Part shown: one piece after another, positions 11,638 to 24,100 of the stretch
Layout: each line of letters opens with the position of its first letter
How positions within the stretch are numbered: the first letter of the stretch is position 1
DNA from: Sipunculus nudus
Lineage: Eukaryota > Annelida > Sipuncula > Golfingiida > Sipunculidae
Assembly: GCA_026874595.1 (NCBI GenBank)
Contig: CM049318.1
Location: 51,300,750-51,364,749, forward strand
Reading direction: 5' to 3'
Length of the DNA: 64,000 nt
Notes under the pieces: generated by a model
Databases searched by the model: none
The model's input: only the letters and a program-made list of their open reading frames with translations
What the model was told of the DNA's origin: nothing
Made by a program: the position numbers and the translations under genes

Positions 11638-14024
11638 CTATAAATAATTGGAAATATTCAACTTTGATGCAACAGTATATGTCATTTAAACAAATGTAAA
11701 TCTCTGATTACATCAACCATGTGCCTTTTGAGAGACAGACAGACAGACACAGACAGACAGACAAAGACAGACAGACAGAGACCCACAAACGCAGAGAGAG
11801 AGAGAGAGAGTTTCATTATATACGGATAAATTATAAAACCGTGTAAATCATCAAACTGTAGAATAAATAGCGATTCTAATATAATTAATACAGCTGCAAC
11901 AACACAGTAAAAACAATAAATTTACGTAAAGGGAACAGGTTTCAGGTGGTCTCGAAAGCGATGACTGCAAGATTATCTTTATAACTTCATTTCCGTTAAA
12001 TTACTGTGGATCATTATCAACTCAATTCAAAAGAACCTCCTCAAGCGTATGTGAAAGCGACTGATGCAATGTAATACGTGTTACTGGGTGGTATCACGCA
12101 GGCGTTTATGTAAGCAACCGCCCTTTTTAAAAGCAGTCTCTTTTAGCTATTATAAGCTCTTATGAACCCTCAAGTGTAAAAATTCAATGAGATCCAAGTA
12201 ATTGCACTTGAGATAAAAATTAAAATCAGCCCACCGAGAAAAGAAAAGAAAAAGAAATATGGACGTACATGACAAAAGTCTCATCGACCGCTGCTTTGTT
12301 CAAATACGCCTCCAAGAATTCCCGCCATTTTGAACCATGTAACGCCATCTGTTGGGCAGCGGCATCGAGTTGTTTGCGTTCCGAATTCACCACACCCTGA
12401 AGGTCACTCAGCACGGAAAGGGGAAACATTATAGAGCTCACATTGACTTTTGTGTCGTTAGTTCCACTTCTAAAATTGTCCACAAGGTTGGAATTTTCCG
12501 TGTCATTCATCGTGAGAAAAACAAAGTCGAAATTTTCTATCGCAGTTAACAGGGTGTCAAGGTCAAGCTGGGTGGCCGCAAGGTCCAAATTGGTCTCGTG
12601 TAATGCTGTCTTGGAATCTTTAGCCAATATGTCAAGTTTTTGCAGGGAGTCCGAAAATGCTTGAGATGTGACCAATTCTGCAACGTCATGCAAGGTTACG
12701 TCATGATTTATATAGTTCAGAGATATGTTGAGATATGTGAAGATATAAGAGCTGAGGTTTTCGTCAAGTTGATGCAAAAAAGTACGTGTTTTGGACACAT
12801 ACTTCTGCGTGCGCGCAATTTTCTCCGAGGCAGAGGCTACCATGGTTTCTAAACTTTCAGAAAAGCTGTCAAAGGGTTCCTCGAACCAGACACACTGTGA
12901 TTGCGCTTGCCGTATAACACCCTTTGTTTCTCTGCTCATTTGTAACATCTGCGAAAAACTATCAACCTTTGCTCCTATTTCTGTATCGTCACGAAATATA
13001 AGGGATGCATTATAGAAATCGTACATTGTTTCATTAACACGCGCTATCAAGTCAAGGCAGGTCCGCAAAGATGTGTTCCATGTCGACTCTAGTCTGATCA
13101 CTGCTTGTTTAGAAGAAAGGTATTCTGACAGAAATGTACTCCTCTGTATTGCCATTAATGCTATCCCTACCACTGGAAATGTGCGGCCCCTTACATAATT
13201 CCAAAGGTTTGCATCAGCCGTTCTGTTTCGGCACTCGTTCCATGTCAAGTTTTTTTGCTGGCAGTTTTGTAAAAGAGAAAGTAAACTTTTTTCGCTGATG
13301 TATCTTGATATTATCGTATTCAGTTCTTCGGTCGAAGCGAAACCAGAGTCCATTATTCGGAAACTCTCCTGTATTTTCTTTTTATCAAATGACTTTCTTT
13401 TCTTATTGAATTTTCCCTGTATCTGTTTGATATCTTTATCAATAGCCTCAACCACTGGAATAACTGATGATAAAGCAGGAAACGTCCTGTTTGTTTTAAT
13501 TATTGTACCAATATGGTCATGCAGAACCCCGTATGATGTATTGAAGTTTGCGACTAGCTTTTCTGTTTTCAACCATCGGAAGTCAACTGCACGATGGGAA
13601 ACTTCAAGAGCTTCCTTGAGCTTCGCTTGTATCTGCGAGAGGTCATTGTCTTCCGATCCTAGCATCCTGTCGACGTTGAGCGAAGCCAGACGCCCGTAGG
13701 ACAAACTCGGTTCGAACAAAGTGCGTTCACAGGGAACAGGACATTTGCAGGTTGGGTTCTCAGGTAAAGATGAATTTTTGTAATCTATAAAAAAAGATTT
13801 TCACAGCTTAAGTAGTATTAAGACGTCAAACGTAGAGTGAAATCTCGCCTGACAACCACCCCGTCATCACAGCCACCACGCTAAGACCACCACTATTTTT
13901 GGTCCCCGACTAATGAAATCACCATAGCTATATCTTGTTATCACTGACGTTTACAGAAGGGTGAACGCTCTCCCATTTTCAGGAGAGGACGACTTCTGTT
14001 AGAGCATCGGTAACAAGATATGTA

Positions 14025-14063
<39 letters not shown>

Positions 14064-14306
14064 ATTAATATCATTTTAAATATGCCATATTTATATAGCA
14101 CCCTTTTTCGCCAAAAGGGTGTTCCAAAGTACTTAATATTAACAATGTACATTTCTTAAATGATCATAAAATCAATCCATAGCTGATGTATTGCTATAGA
14201 AAGAACATGAGTATCAAATTTGGAATGCAAACCAAGGTAATTATATGTTCTGTTTTTTTATATGTTGATTCTTGTTCTGGTGAAATTTAATTGAGACCTG
14301 ATATCA

Positions 14307-14372
<66 letters not shown>

Positions 14373-14502
14373 CAACATGTCTATATACGATTGTATGCGC
14401 GCCTGTGTGTCCCTTTAAGGACTAATATAAAGAGTTGTCAGGTAAAAACGTTTGAATGATAGATTAAATTATAACTAATGCATTCTTATCGCATGACAAA
14501 TA

Positions 14503-14570
<68 letters not shown>

Positions 14571-15100
14571 CAGAAACTGAGTAAACTCTTCATTGGGAGC
14601 CCGCAATAGAAAGTTCATAGTACCCTGAATACCCACTCTTGTTAGGATACTTTTTTTTTTTTTTTTGTTAGGATACTGAACTTGTAAAGTCTTACCTTTT
14701 CTAGCGCAGCCAAACAGCAAACTTAAATTGCATACTGGAACCCCACCTGCAAATAACACCGACAAAACGAAAGGAAAAAATGTTGTTATGGTGATAACAT
14801 ATTTCGTCGCATGTACTCAGTAATTCTGGAAATGAGTGGTTATTATTGACAGATTCATTTTAATAATGATTAAGTTAACTAAACACTAGCTGTTATTAGA
14901 CTGATACCCAACACGATTATAATAAGCCGGAGATATGTTTTTTGACAGTGATTAATGATTTATAACCTAGACAATATTTCATGAACTGAAATTTACTGAT
15001 TGTTAAAAAGGACCCAGGCCTGAAGAGTTATTCTTGTTTAATTTTGGATACATCACTGCTTAGATTCCAGTTATGAATATAACACTGAAAAGCTTGTACT

Positions 15101-15149
<49 letters not shown>

Positions 15150-18100
15150 CGTACTATGACCATGCCAATTATATTTATTATTTTTATTATTATTATTATT
15201 ATTGTTATTATTTTATTATTATTATTATTATAATTATTATTATTATTATTATTATTGTATCCCCAGACAAAGTCGGGGGATACTATGTTTTCATACCGGT
15301 CCCGCCGCCGCCGCCGCCGCCGCCGCATATAAATCTTGTTGGCGCGATAACCCAAAAAATATTTCACGGAACTTTACCAAACTTGGTATATGTATAGATA
15401 TGGGTGAGAGGACGACGCCTATTTAAAATGAGGTCATGACCTTTACTAGGAGAGTGTCCTTGACCTTGAATAGGTCCAATTTTGGGGGAAAATCACACAA
15501 ATTCTTTAATATCTCAAGAAATCTTGCATGGATTTATCCCAAAGTCAACTTGATGGAAAATCATGGATAGGGTGTTCCAGAAACTGGTGGCGCCACCTAT
15601 TATTCTTTACTTGTTTTCGTGCCGTTTAATACCCCCAAAATTGCCACCTTACAGTACTGTGGGCATTATAAGTAAAAAACTAATGGACAGGTCTCTTTTA
15701 TATTATGCATATACATAGGTATGGGTTATGGGATGATGTTTATTTAAATTGGGGTCATGACCTTTCCTATGATAGTGGCCTTGACCTTAAATATTGCCAT
15801 ATATGGTGAAAATCACACACCTCTTATGATATCTCCAGTGTTGATAGCCATATGGATTTCAAACATGACTTATGTATGGCCCACCACTAAAGTAAGAACC
15901 CTTTAGGTTCTAGGGTCATGAGTTCAAAGGTCAAGGTCACTGGACTGGCATTTTAAAAGATACTGTGGATGCATTTTAAAGCCAAACTTTCATCCTAGGT
16001 CTTCCATCTTGAATATATAGCTCACTTGCCAATAGTGGATGATCCATATAAATTTTGGGGTCACAAGGTCAAAGGTCAAGGCCACAGGAGCTATCTGTCC
16101 AAAAATTAGTTTCTGGATGATAATTCCTGCTTTTATTGATGTATTGATTTCAAACTTGACTTATATATGTCCCATTGAAAAAGCAAGATTCCAATTTATT
16201 TTAGGGGTCATGAGGTCAAAGGTCAAGGTCACATGACACATCTTTAAAAAGATTGTGGATGCCTTTTTTAGCCAAACATTTCATCTCAGACCTTTCATCT
16301 TGCACATGTAAGTCATCTGCCAATAGAGGAAGACCCCTATCAGTTTTGAGGTCACAAGGTCAAAGGTGAAGGTCACAGGAGCCATCTGTCCAAAAATTAG
16401 TTTCTGAAGGATAAATCCTGCTTTTATTGATGTATGGATTTCAAACTTGACTTGTATTTGACCCATTGGAAAAGCAAGACCAGAATTGATTTTGGGGTCA
16501 TGAGGTCAGAGGTCAAGGTCACAGGAAACCTCTTTAAAAAGATTGTGGATGCATTTTCAGCCAAACAATTCATCTCAGATCTTTCATCTTGCACATATAG
16601 TTCACCTGCCAAGAGTGGAAGACCCCTATCAATTTTGAGGTCACAAGGTCAAAGGTGAAGGTCACAGGAGCCATCCGTCAAAAAATTAGTTTCTGGATGA
16701 TAATTCCTTCTTTTATTGATGTATGGATTTCAAACTTGACTTGTATATGTCCCATTGGAAAAGCAAGACCCAAATTGATTTTGAGGTTATGAGGTCAAAG
16801 GTCAAGGTCACAGGACACATCTTTAAAAAGATGTGGATGCATTATCAGCCAAACATTTCATCTCAGATCTTTAATCTTGGACATATAGTTCACCTGCCAA
16901 GAGAGGAAGAACCCTATCAATTTTGAGGTCACAAGGTCAAAGGTGAAGGTCACAGGAGCCATCTGTCCAAAAACTAGTTTCCGGATGATAATTCCTTCTA
17001 TTATTGATGTATTTATTTCAAACTTGACTTGTATTTGACCCATTGGAAAAGCAAGCCCTGAATTGATTTTGGGGTCATGAGGTCAAAGGTCAAGGTCACA
17101 GGAAACCTCTTTAAAAAGATTGAGGATGCATTTTCAGCCAAACAATTCATCTCAGATCTTTCATCTTGCACATATAGTTTACCTGCCAAGAGTGGAAGAA
17201 CCCTATCAATTTTGAGGTCACAAGGTCAAAAGTGAAGGTCACAGGAGCCATCTGTCCAAAAATTAGTTTCTGGATGATAAATCCTGCTTTTATTGATGTA
17301 TGGATTTTAAACTTGACTTGTATATGTCCCATTGGAAAAGCAAGACCCAAATTAATTTTGGGGTCATGAGGTCAAAGGTCAAGGTCACAGGACACATCTT
17401 TAAAAAGATGTGGATGCATTTTCAGCCAAACATTTCATCTCAGATCTTTCATCTTGCACATATAGTTCACCTGCCAAGAGAGGAAGAACACTATCAATTT
17501 TGAGGTCACAAAGTCAAAGGTGAAGGTCACAGGAGCCATCTGTCCAAAAATTAGATTCTGGGTGATAATTCCTGCTTTATTGATGTATAGATTTCAATCT
17601 TAACTTGCCTATGTCCCATTGGAAAAGCAAGACCAGAATTGATTTTGGGGTCATGAGGTCAAAGGTCAAGGTCACAGGACACATCTTTAAAAAGATCAAG
17701 GTCACAGGACCAACATCTTCAACAAGATTGTGGATTGTTAGATGGAAGAAACAATAAATATGCCAAGTGTCAGTATATGCTGCTAAAAATGGGGGTCTAT
17801 TTATAAAGGGGGGGGGGGGCTACTATGTCTGGGGATACTCTGGCACCTGCGGTGCCAAGAAATGTCTAGTTATTATTATTATTATTGATGTTAGAAATAT
17901 ACCATATTTATATAGAACTCTTTTTCACCAAAAGAGTGTTCAAAATACTTTACAATGTACATTTCTTATATGATAATAAACTAAACTATAGCTGATATAT
18001 AGCTCAATGTATAGCTGATTTAAAAATACAAAGGTGCTGATATATTCGTCGTTCTCATTCTGGACCGTAAATGCTGACTTGCCTTGCAGTTCTTCAGTGA

Positions 18101-21100
18101 CATGTTGCATTGAGGATTCCGGCATTTCAGGTTCCGGCATGTAGATATCCCGGCAACCACAGCGCGCCACTGTGGCCTCCGCCTGACACTGGATGGTACA
18201 CGTTGACAACATGAGACGTGTTTTCTTGTCACAGAATCCGTATGGAGGCTCCAAGCCAGCAACCTGAAAAGGCGCATCACAATTAACAACCAGAGAAGAA
18301 TTTTTATCCTATGGTGTTATGAAAAACTACAAAATCAATTACATTATACATAATCCCCTACCATGATCGGGACGACGATTTAGCTCGTTTAGGAGATCGA
18401 GGTAAAGACTTATAATAGGTCGGAAGAGGACTATTTTCAATCGGTTAAAAACTGTTGTGTAGCCCCCACGATTTCATATAAACGTTGGTCCTTCATCCAT
18501 AATCCTAGTCCATAATCGGGAGTCAGTCCTTTTAAGCATGCTCGGCATCAGTCGTGGTATTAAATCTTGGGTAGTCGGAGGTCGTAACTTTACAATGCTG
18601 GCGAAAATGTCTCGACAACCCATATGCGTGGTAAAAGACCCGTTCCCACTTTCACGAATTTGACACCATTCGTGACCATTCGGTCTGTCGAGTAAAAAAA
18701 AAACCATAACAAGGACGATGCCGTAAGAGAGGTACAATGCCAGTACGACATGCTACAACAGTGACGATAAGGCACGAGACTTTTAAGATTGTTCACGATT
18801 CCGTTACGACTTCCAAATAACTGTTACGATTATCTCCACGATTTTCCACAACTGGGCTACCATTTGTGGACGACGCCCCTATAAACATTCAATCCTGCTA
18901 CGCCATGACCATAAATTGCATCACGTGTTTGCTTTTTATTTTGCATTCCAGTCTACAACCAAGAATTTTTGTTAGAGCTGCACTGTAGGAGGAAGAAACT
19001 TATGCTGAATGTGGCTGTTCTGATCTTAAAAAGGGACAGACCAGTCAGAAATCCTGCGTAATGCTCTTAAGTTACTGTGGGCTTCAGTCTGGACTATTGA
19101 ACACTTTGAGAAGCAGAACCAAGGGGACCCCCTCCCCCTTTTTTTGAAGGGTAGACCAATTTGTGCAGCCTGGAACCCACGTATCCGGACCTGACTATAC
19201 CTGTCTTTACGTTTTGTCATTAGTCATCCTTGGCTGGACCCCTCCTTTAAATAAATCCTGGATCCGCCCCTGACTTTTCCCAGAATTGGAATCGCAGTAA
19301 TTGACTGGAATTTTGTCTCAACTCGGCGTCAGGCCGAGAATATCTCAAGTCCATTGAATAAAAGAAGATGAAAATGACGACTGATATGTGCGACAAGTTT
19401 TCAGAATAAAACAAAAAAGTTAGAAAGGAGTCCTACACTGACAGTTTTACATAACTGGATTGTTAGAAAGACGACGTGCCTAAATTAGATGTTAAATATC
19501 TGTATTCTCCAAATATTGGTTAAAATATCTGTTTGATTCTGCCCTGAACTTAGTGTGTTACCATTCTTTTATTATTAGTTTGTCTGCATCTCAAATCTAA
19601 ACCATAGTAATGCCAGATTGAGAACACCTTCGAGACTTAGTGTTATTCTCGAATAATAAAATAGAAACTCACACCTTATAATATAGACTATTGAGAGTGT
19701 GTTTAAGTATGAAGAAAATGAATAATTTACCCAGCTTTTAATTGTTTTGGTTCAAATATAGTTGCAACCAATATCCACAAAACACACCTTCCTTTAAAAC
19801 AATTTACTCAGTTCGCTAACAGTTATAACTTCTTCCTCGTTTGTTTGAAATTAAATCACAAATCAAAAAGGAAACTTAATTTTCCGTTAAATTACAAAGA
19901 CGAATGTACCCTGATTAAGAGTTCTATATGAATGTGAATTATTGGAAATGAAACTTCATAAAAAAAACACAAATGGTTTTTAGGATTCACATATGAAACT
20001 GTTTCTAAATATAATATTTGTTTCTCACAGTTGCCTCTGATTGTACATTGTTCTACTTAGGGGACGGACATAGGCTCAAACTTCTGTGATCTGGACGCCC
20101 ACATTTACTAGAAAAGTGTATCAGCTTCAACGTTGATGTCCATATTCTCTTGATTCGTCTGACGTTTAATGATCGTGTCTCCTTTTAAGCGGTTCTTGAT
20201 GTAGTCGTATTGTAGTCGTGTTGAAGTCGTATCAGGGTCATGGTCATTCTGGATCTTTCGTGACACAGTTTCACATCAAGAATGACCAGTAATTATGAAG
20301 ACTTTTACAAGACTTGTCAATAAACTGTTACGACTTCGCTACGACTAGGGAAGAAAAAGTTTAATTTTTTAACATTTCATAGCGCCATTTATTCCTAGTC
20401 CTCAAGACATTGCTACGAATATTGCCGAATGTCCAAGATTTCATCTACGGCACCCCATCGACATCCCTATGACCTATTATGGTGTCATTTCGTGGTGATT
20501 CGGCGCCACATTCGTGGAAGTGGGAAGGGGGCTTAAGTCCATCATGATTAATCGTGATTAATCATACTAGAATTGTAGCCTAGTAGTCACCAAGGTTAAT
20601 CGTCATTAAGGTGGTTTAAAAAACTGCATTGTTCATCAGAGGTGGTTAATATTATATACAATCTTAGCGGCATCATAGTGACGTCATAACTTTTGACATC
20701 GTGGAGCATCCGTGCACGATATTTGTAAATGAGAAAAATCGGGAAAGATCGTGACCCAGATCGTGAATGCGTGACCTTACTTCTTGTAAGGCCATAAAAT
20801 AAAAGCGTGTGGTTCTCAGGCATTTTTTTCAAATATCAATGCGGGCAGGGGGTATTTTAATTTTGACCTTTTTTGTATGTTTCGATAAAAATGTCATATG
20901 ATCAGGGAAAGGCATGAAAATGACAGGTTTTTTTCTTGCAAAACAGGTAAAAGCACTAAATAACAAAGGAAATCGTATCGAAATTGTATTATTTTATCTT
21001 CTTGAAAGATGAAAATCAAAATAAAAATGTTTGATGCGGGGAGGGGGGGGGGGGGGGGTTAAAATTGACGCGGGCGGTGCCTGAGAACCATAACTTTTTT

Positions 21101-24100
21101 TTACCTAACTTTAGTATTTTAGTCATGCTAGAGCATTATGTTCCGAGTTGAACTAGGGGAGAGAAAGGGTTGCTAATCAGGATGCTTGTGATGCCTTGCT
21201 TTACAAAACTCTATATCCGGCCCTCAGTACTAAAACTTTGTAACTCTACTTACCTGTATTCTTTTCACTCCAACCAAGGTATGGCTACCTGGAGCTATGG
21301 CGAATCCTTGGTCTTTTACCAGTGGTTCTTCACTTTGGTCGTGCAACATAACCTGTAAGATACGAGTAAAGAAAATGGACGGGTCAATGTAAGGGGAATT
21401 AACGTTAAATGTGCTGAACAATAGTGGTGTGCCGATTAATCGATTAAATCAATGACTGGTCATTTTCTTTCAAAATCGATTGAATCGACTGCAGTTTTGC
21501 AGAATCGATTAAAAACGATTATGTATGCACATGCAAAGAAACTTAACCTGTCAGAGATATACAAACACAAAAAAATGAACAGTATCAAAACGGTATCTTG
21601 AGCAGCCAAGAATCATCCGACAGCAAGTTGGCCTTAGATGATGGTGGATAGATAGTTTCATTATGAATACCGTTGTACAATTTAGACAGACTATGATTAC
21701 TGGGGTCAATAATGTTGGTACTAGTATATAGCAGAGTTCAAGGTAATATAGAAAGTACATGAAATAATCGATAAATAATCGATCATCGGTTGTTTTTATT
21801 TTTCAATCATCGATTATGATTTTAAAACCAACTACAGCTACTGAGCAACATGTTTACATAAGTACAATACCCTTTAGCAGGCCCGGCTTGAGGACTTCGG
21901 AACACCGTAGCCCAGGTGAACAAGTAAATGGAGAAAGCAGGTAGATTTTACACAAAACTACATTGCCTGCATAAATAGGGAAATTATATAAACGGTGCAA
22001 GACGCTAATTCGGGCTCTTTTATTTCGGTATGAGGCGTGATTTTATTTTTTATTATGTAAAATTATTTGTCTAACGGGGGGGGGGGGGGGGGGGCGCCCC
22101 ATTATATCCCCCCATGCCTAGTCTTTCAGCTTTAACATAATACATATGATATAAAAGAATGCATTCGGTATGACTGAAGTGTGCATGTCATTGGTTATTC
22201 ATTAAATAGTAAAAAATATGAGGTATGTTAATAACAGAGAATTGATGTACAAAACGGTTAAATGCAAGCAAATGGAACTGTTCATTTTTAAGCTTTCTCA
22301 TACTATAAGCAACCTAAATTCTCTGAAAACATATTTCATTAACACGCGTCTGACGAAAAGTCACAGCTGCTAACAACGGAGTTTCTTTTGTGCGAATTGT
22401 TCAAAGTGTGTTTCACAAATCCTCATCGCTAGAAATTTCATTTATTGTTATATTCGAATTTGTAAATAAATATTATGTATATTTTTTTCGTAAGAAAGTA
22501 TGAATTTTTCAAAGTATCGCATTTTTAACTTTTCCTTGTTTGAACTACTTGGACTATTCACACATCGGTGGAGAATGCATTCCGCTTTCTCGGGAGTCAG
22601 TGGTTGAGCCACGGATGGTCAGTCAGTCTTTGAACAGCGTCTGATTTTACTGAGTTGTCTCACTCTGAAATAACTGTCTCTGCCGCAGTAACATATTAAT
22701 GTATAACCGTTATCAAACTCACCTTTATACCGGCATCAGTCCAAGGCCCTCTCATGTACTCGTATTGTTCAACGTTCAGAGTTAACGACAGACCTTTCGA
22801 CGCACCTTCAAGAAGGAAGTTATTATAATGATTTACCCTACAGAATGAGCACTTACACTGGTGTAGCGATTTCAGATTATCCCCGGGGGGGGGGGTAAGT
22901 TGATTTCACAGTTCGACTGCAGATTAGCCCTTCAAAACAGTCGTTTCTTCATGTTTATTTACTTAAATTTAATTTCTTCCTCTTGATTTTCCATATTAGA
23001 TTGAACCTTTGTATTGCTTGTGTTTGTCATGTGCCATATGCTTTGGTAAAGTGCAGGAGTCAACATGAATATAATTAACAATAAAGTTTACATTTTGTGA
23101 ATATTTTTCAAGGATTGTTCCAATTTCGTATTTTCACGTGTTTTAATAAAATAATATATAACAAGTTAAAAGCATAAGAATTTATCATTTAGTTAAATCA
23201 GCGAGGGTGTAAACTGTACATTGCTGGGGTATCTGAAATTTATTTCAGATTACCGGGGGATAAAATGAAATCGGAGTAACCTGAAGGCTTTACATCGGTC
23301 AACCAGACTTTGGCCTATACATTCATACGAATCGCCGCCAATATTCATATGGAAATATCAATTCAAAGTTGTTGATGCTTCTAAGTCGGTCCTTTCATCA
23401 TTTTCATGGTATTAACCAGTCCGGTGACTACCGCGCCTGCAGACTGAGGCTGTGTAATCGCCTCAATTGCTGGGTCATATGCATACCACAAAGGAAGATT
23501 AGTAAAACGCACTCGTTTGTGAGCGAAACAGGGCCATAGTCGTCTGAAGCCCAATTTGTGGATGTGACTTTATCGATTAATTGGCGGAACTGTGCATGAA
23601 ATGGATGTATGGCCTAAGTAGTACGGAGATGGTGTATATCATAAAAGGAGTGAACGCATTTGTCCTACGCTATTTTTCTTTCTTCCCATTTCCTCTAAAA
23701 TAAGGATTCACGCGATTGTCGCACAAATTTCCCATCAAGCCTGCAGATCGCTAACCATGGGTGAAGCCGACCGTAAAAAAACTCGCCGATCTTTTTTTTA
23801 TGACGATTCCTTTAATATATATTTGTTGTTTGAGGCAACCGCCCTCATTTTTTTAATGCTAGCTTAACTAAGTTTATATACATCTGCAGCATTCCTTTCC
23901 GGTTTCGGACTCCTTGACAGGGCAGTATTACACGCTTCCTCTCATTTTATATCATTGTGATGACCAGGCCCGGTGACTGCTGCAACTGCGGGACCTGGGT
24001 GTGTAATCGGCCCCGTCACTGAAGTACTCCCGAAAAGCGCACTCGTTTGTTAATGAAACAGGGCCGATGCAGGACACAGCCTTCCCGTTAAGCCTGCAGA

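Noticed and set aside
13298-13699. 133-codon plus-strand open frame, and others at 12352-13015
   Set aside because: Antisense shadows of the well-supported channel exon 10.
15071-15426. Open frames with poly-Arg, poly-Asn or poly-Ala
   Set aside because: Translations of (CCG)n, (TTA)n and (CT)n microsatellites at the start of the Helitron-like element.
16039-17503. Series of similar 61-74-codon open frames (MDFKLDLYMSHWKSKTQ type)
   Set aside because: They recur because the 288-bp satellite unit is a multiple of three. Stops in each unit and the non-coding character of the array argue against a protein.
18083-18140. Cys-containing alternative frame (CRNPQCNMSLKNC) suggesting a one-base frameshift in channel exon 8
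   Set aside because: The undisturbed frame leads through the GC donor to exon 9, which supplies the expected cysteines (GVPVCNLSLLFGC). No frameshift is needed.
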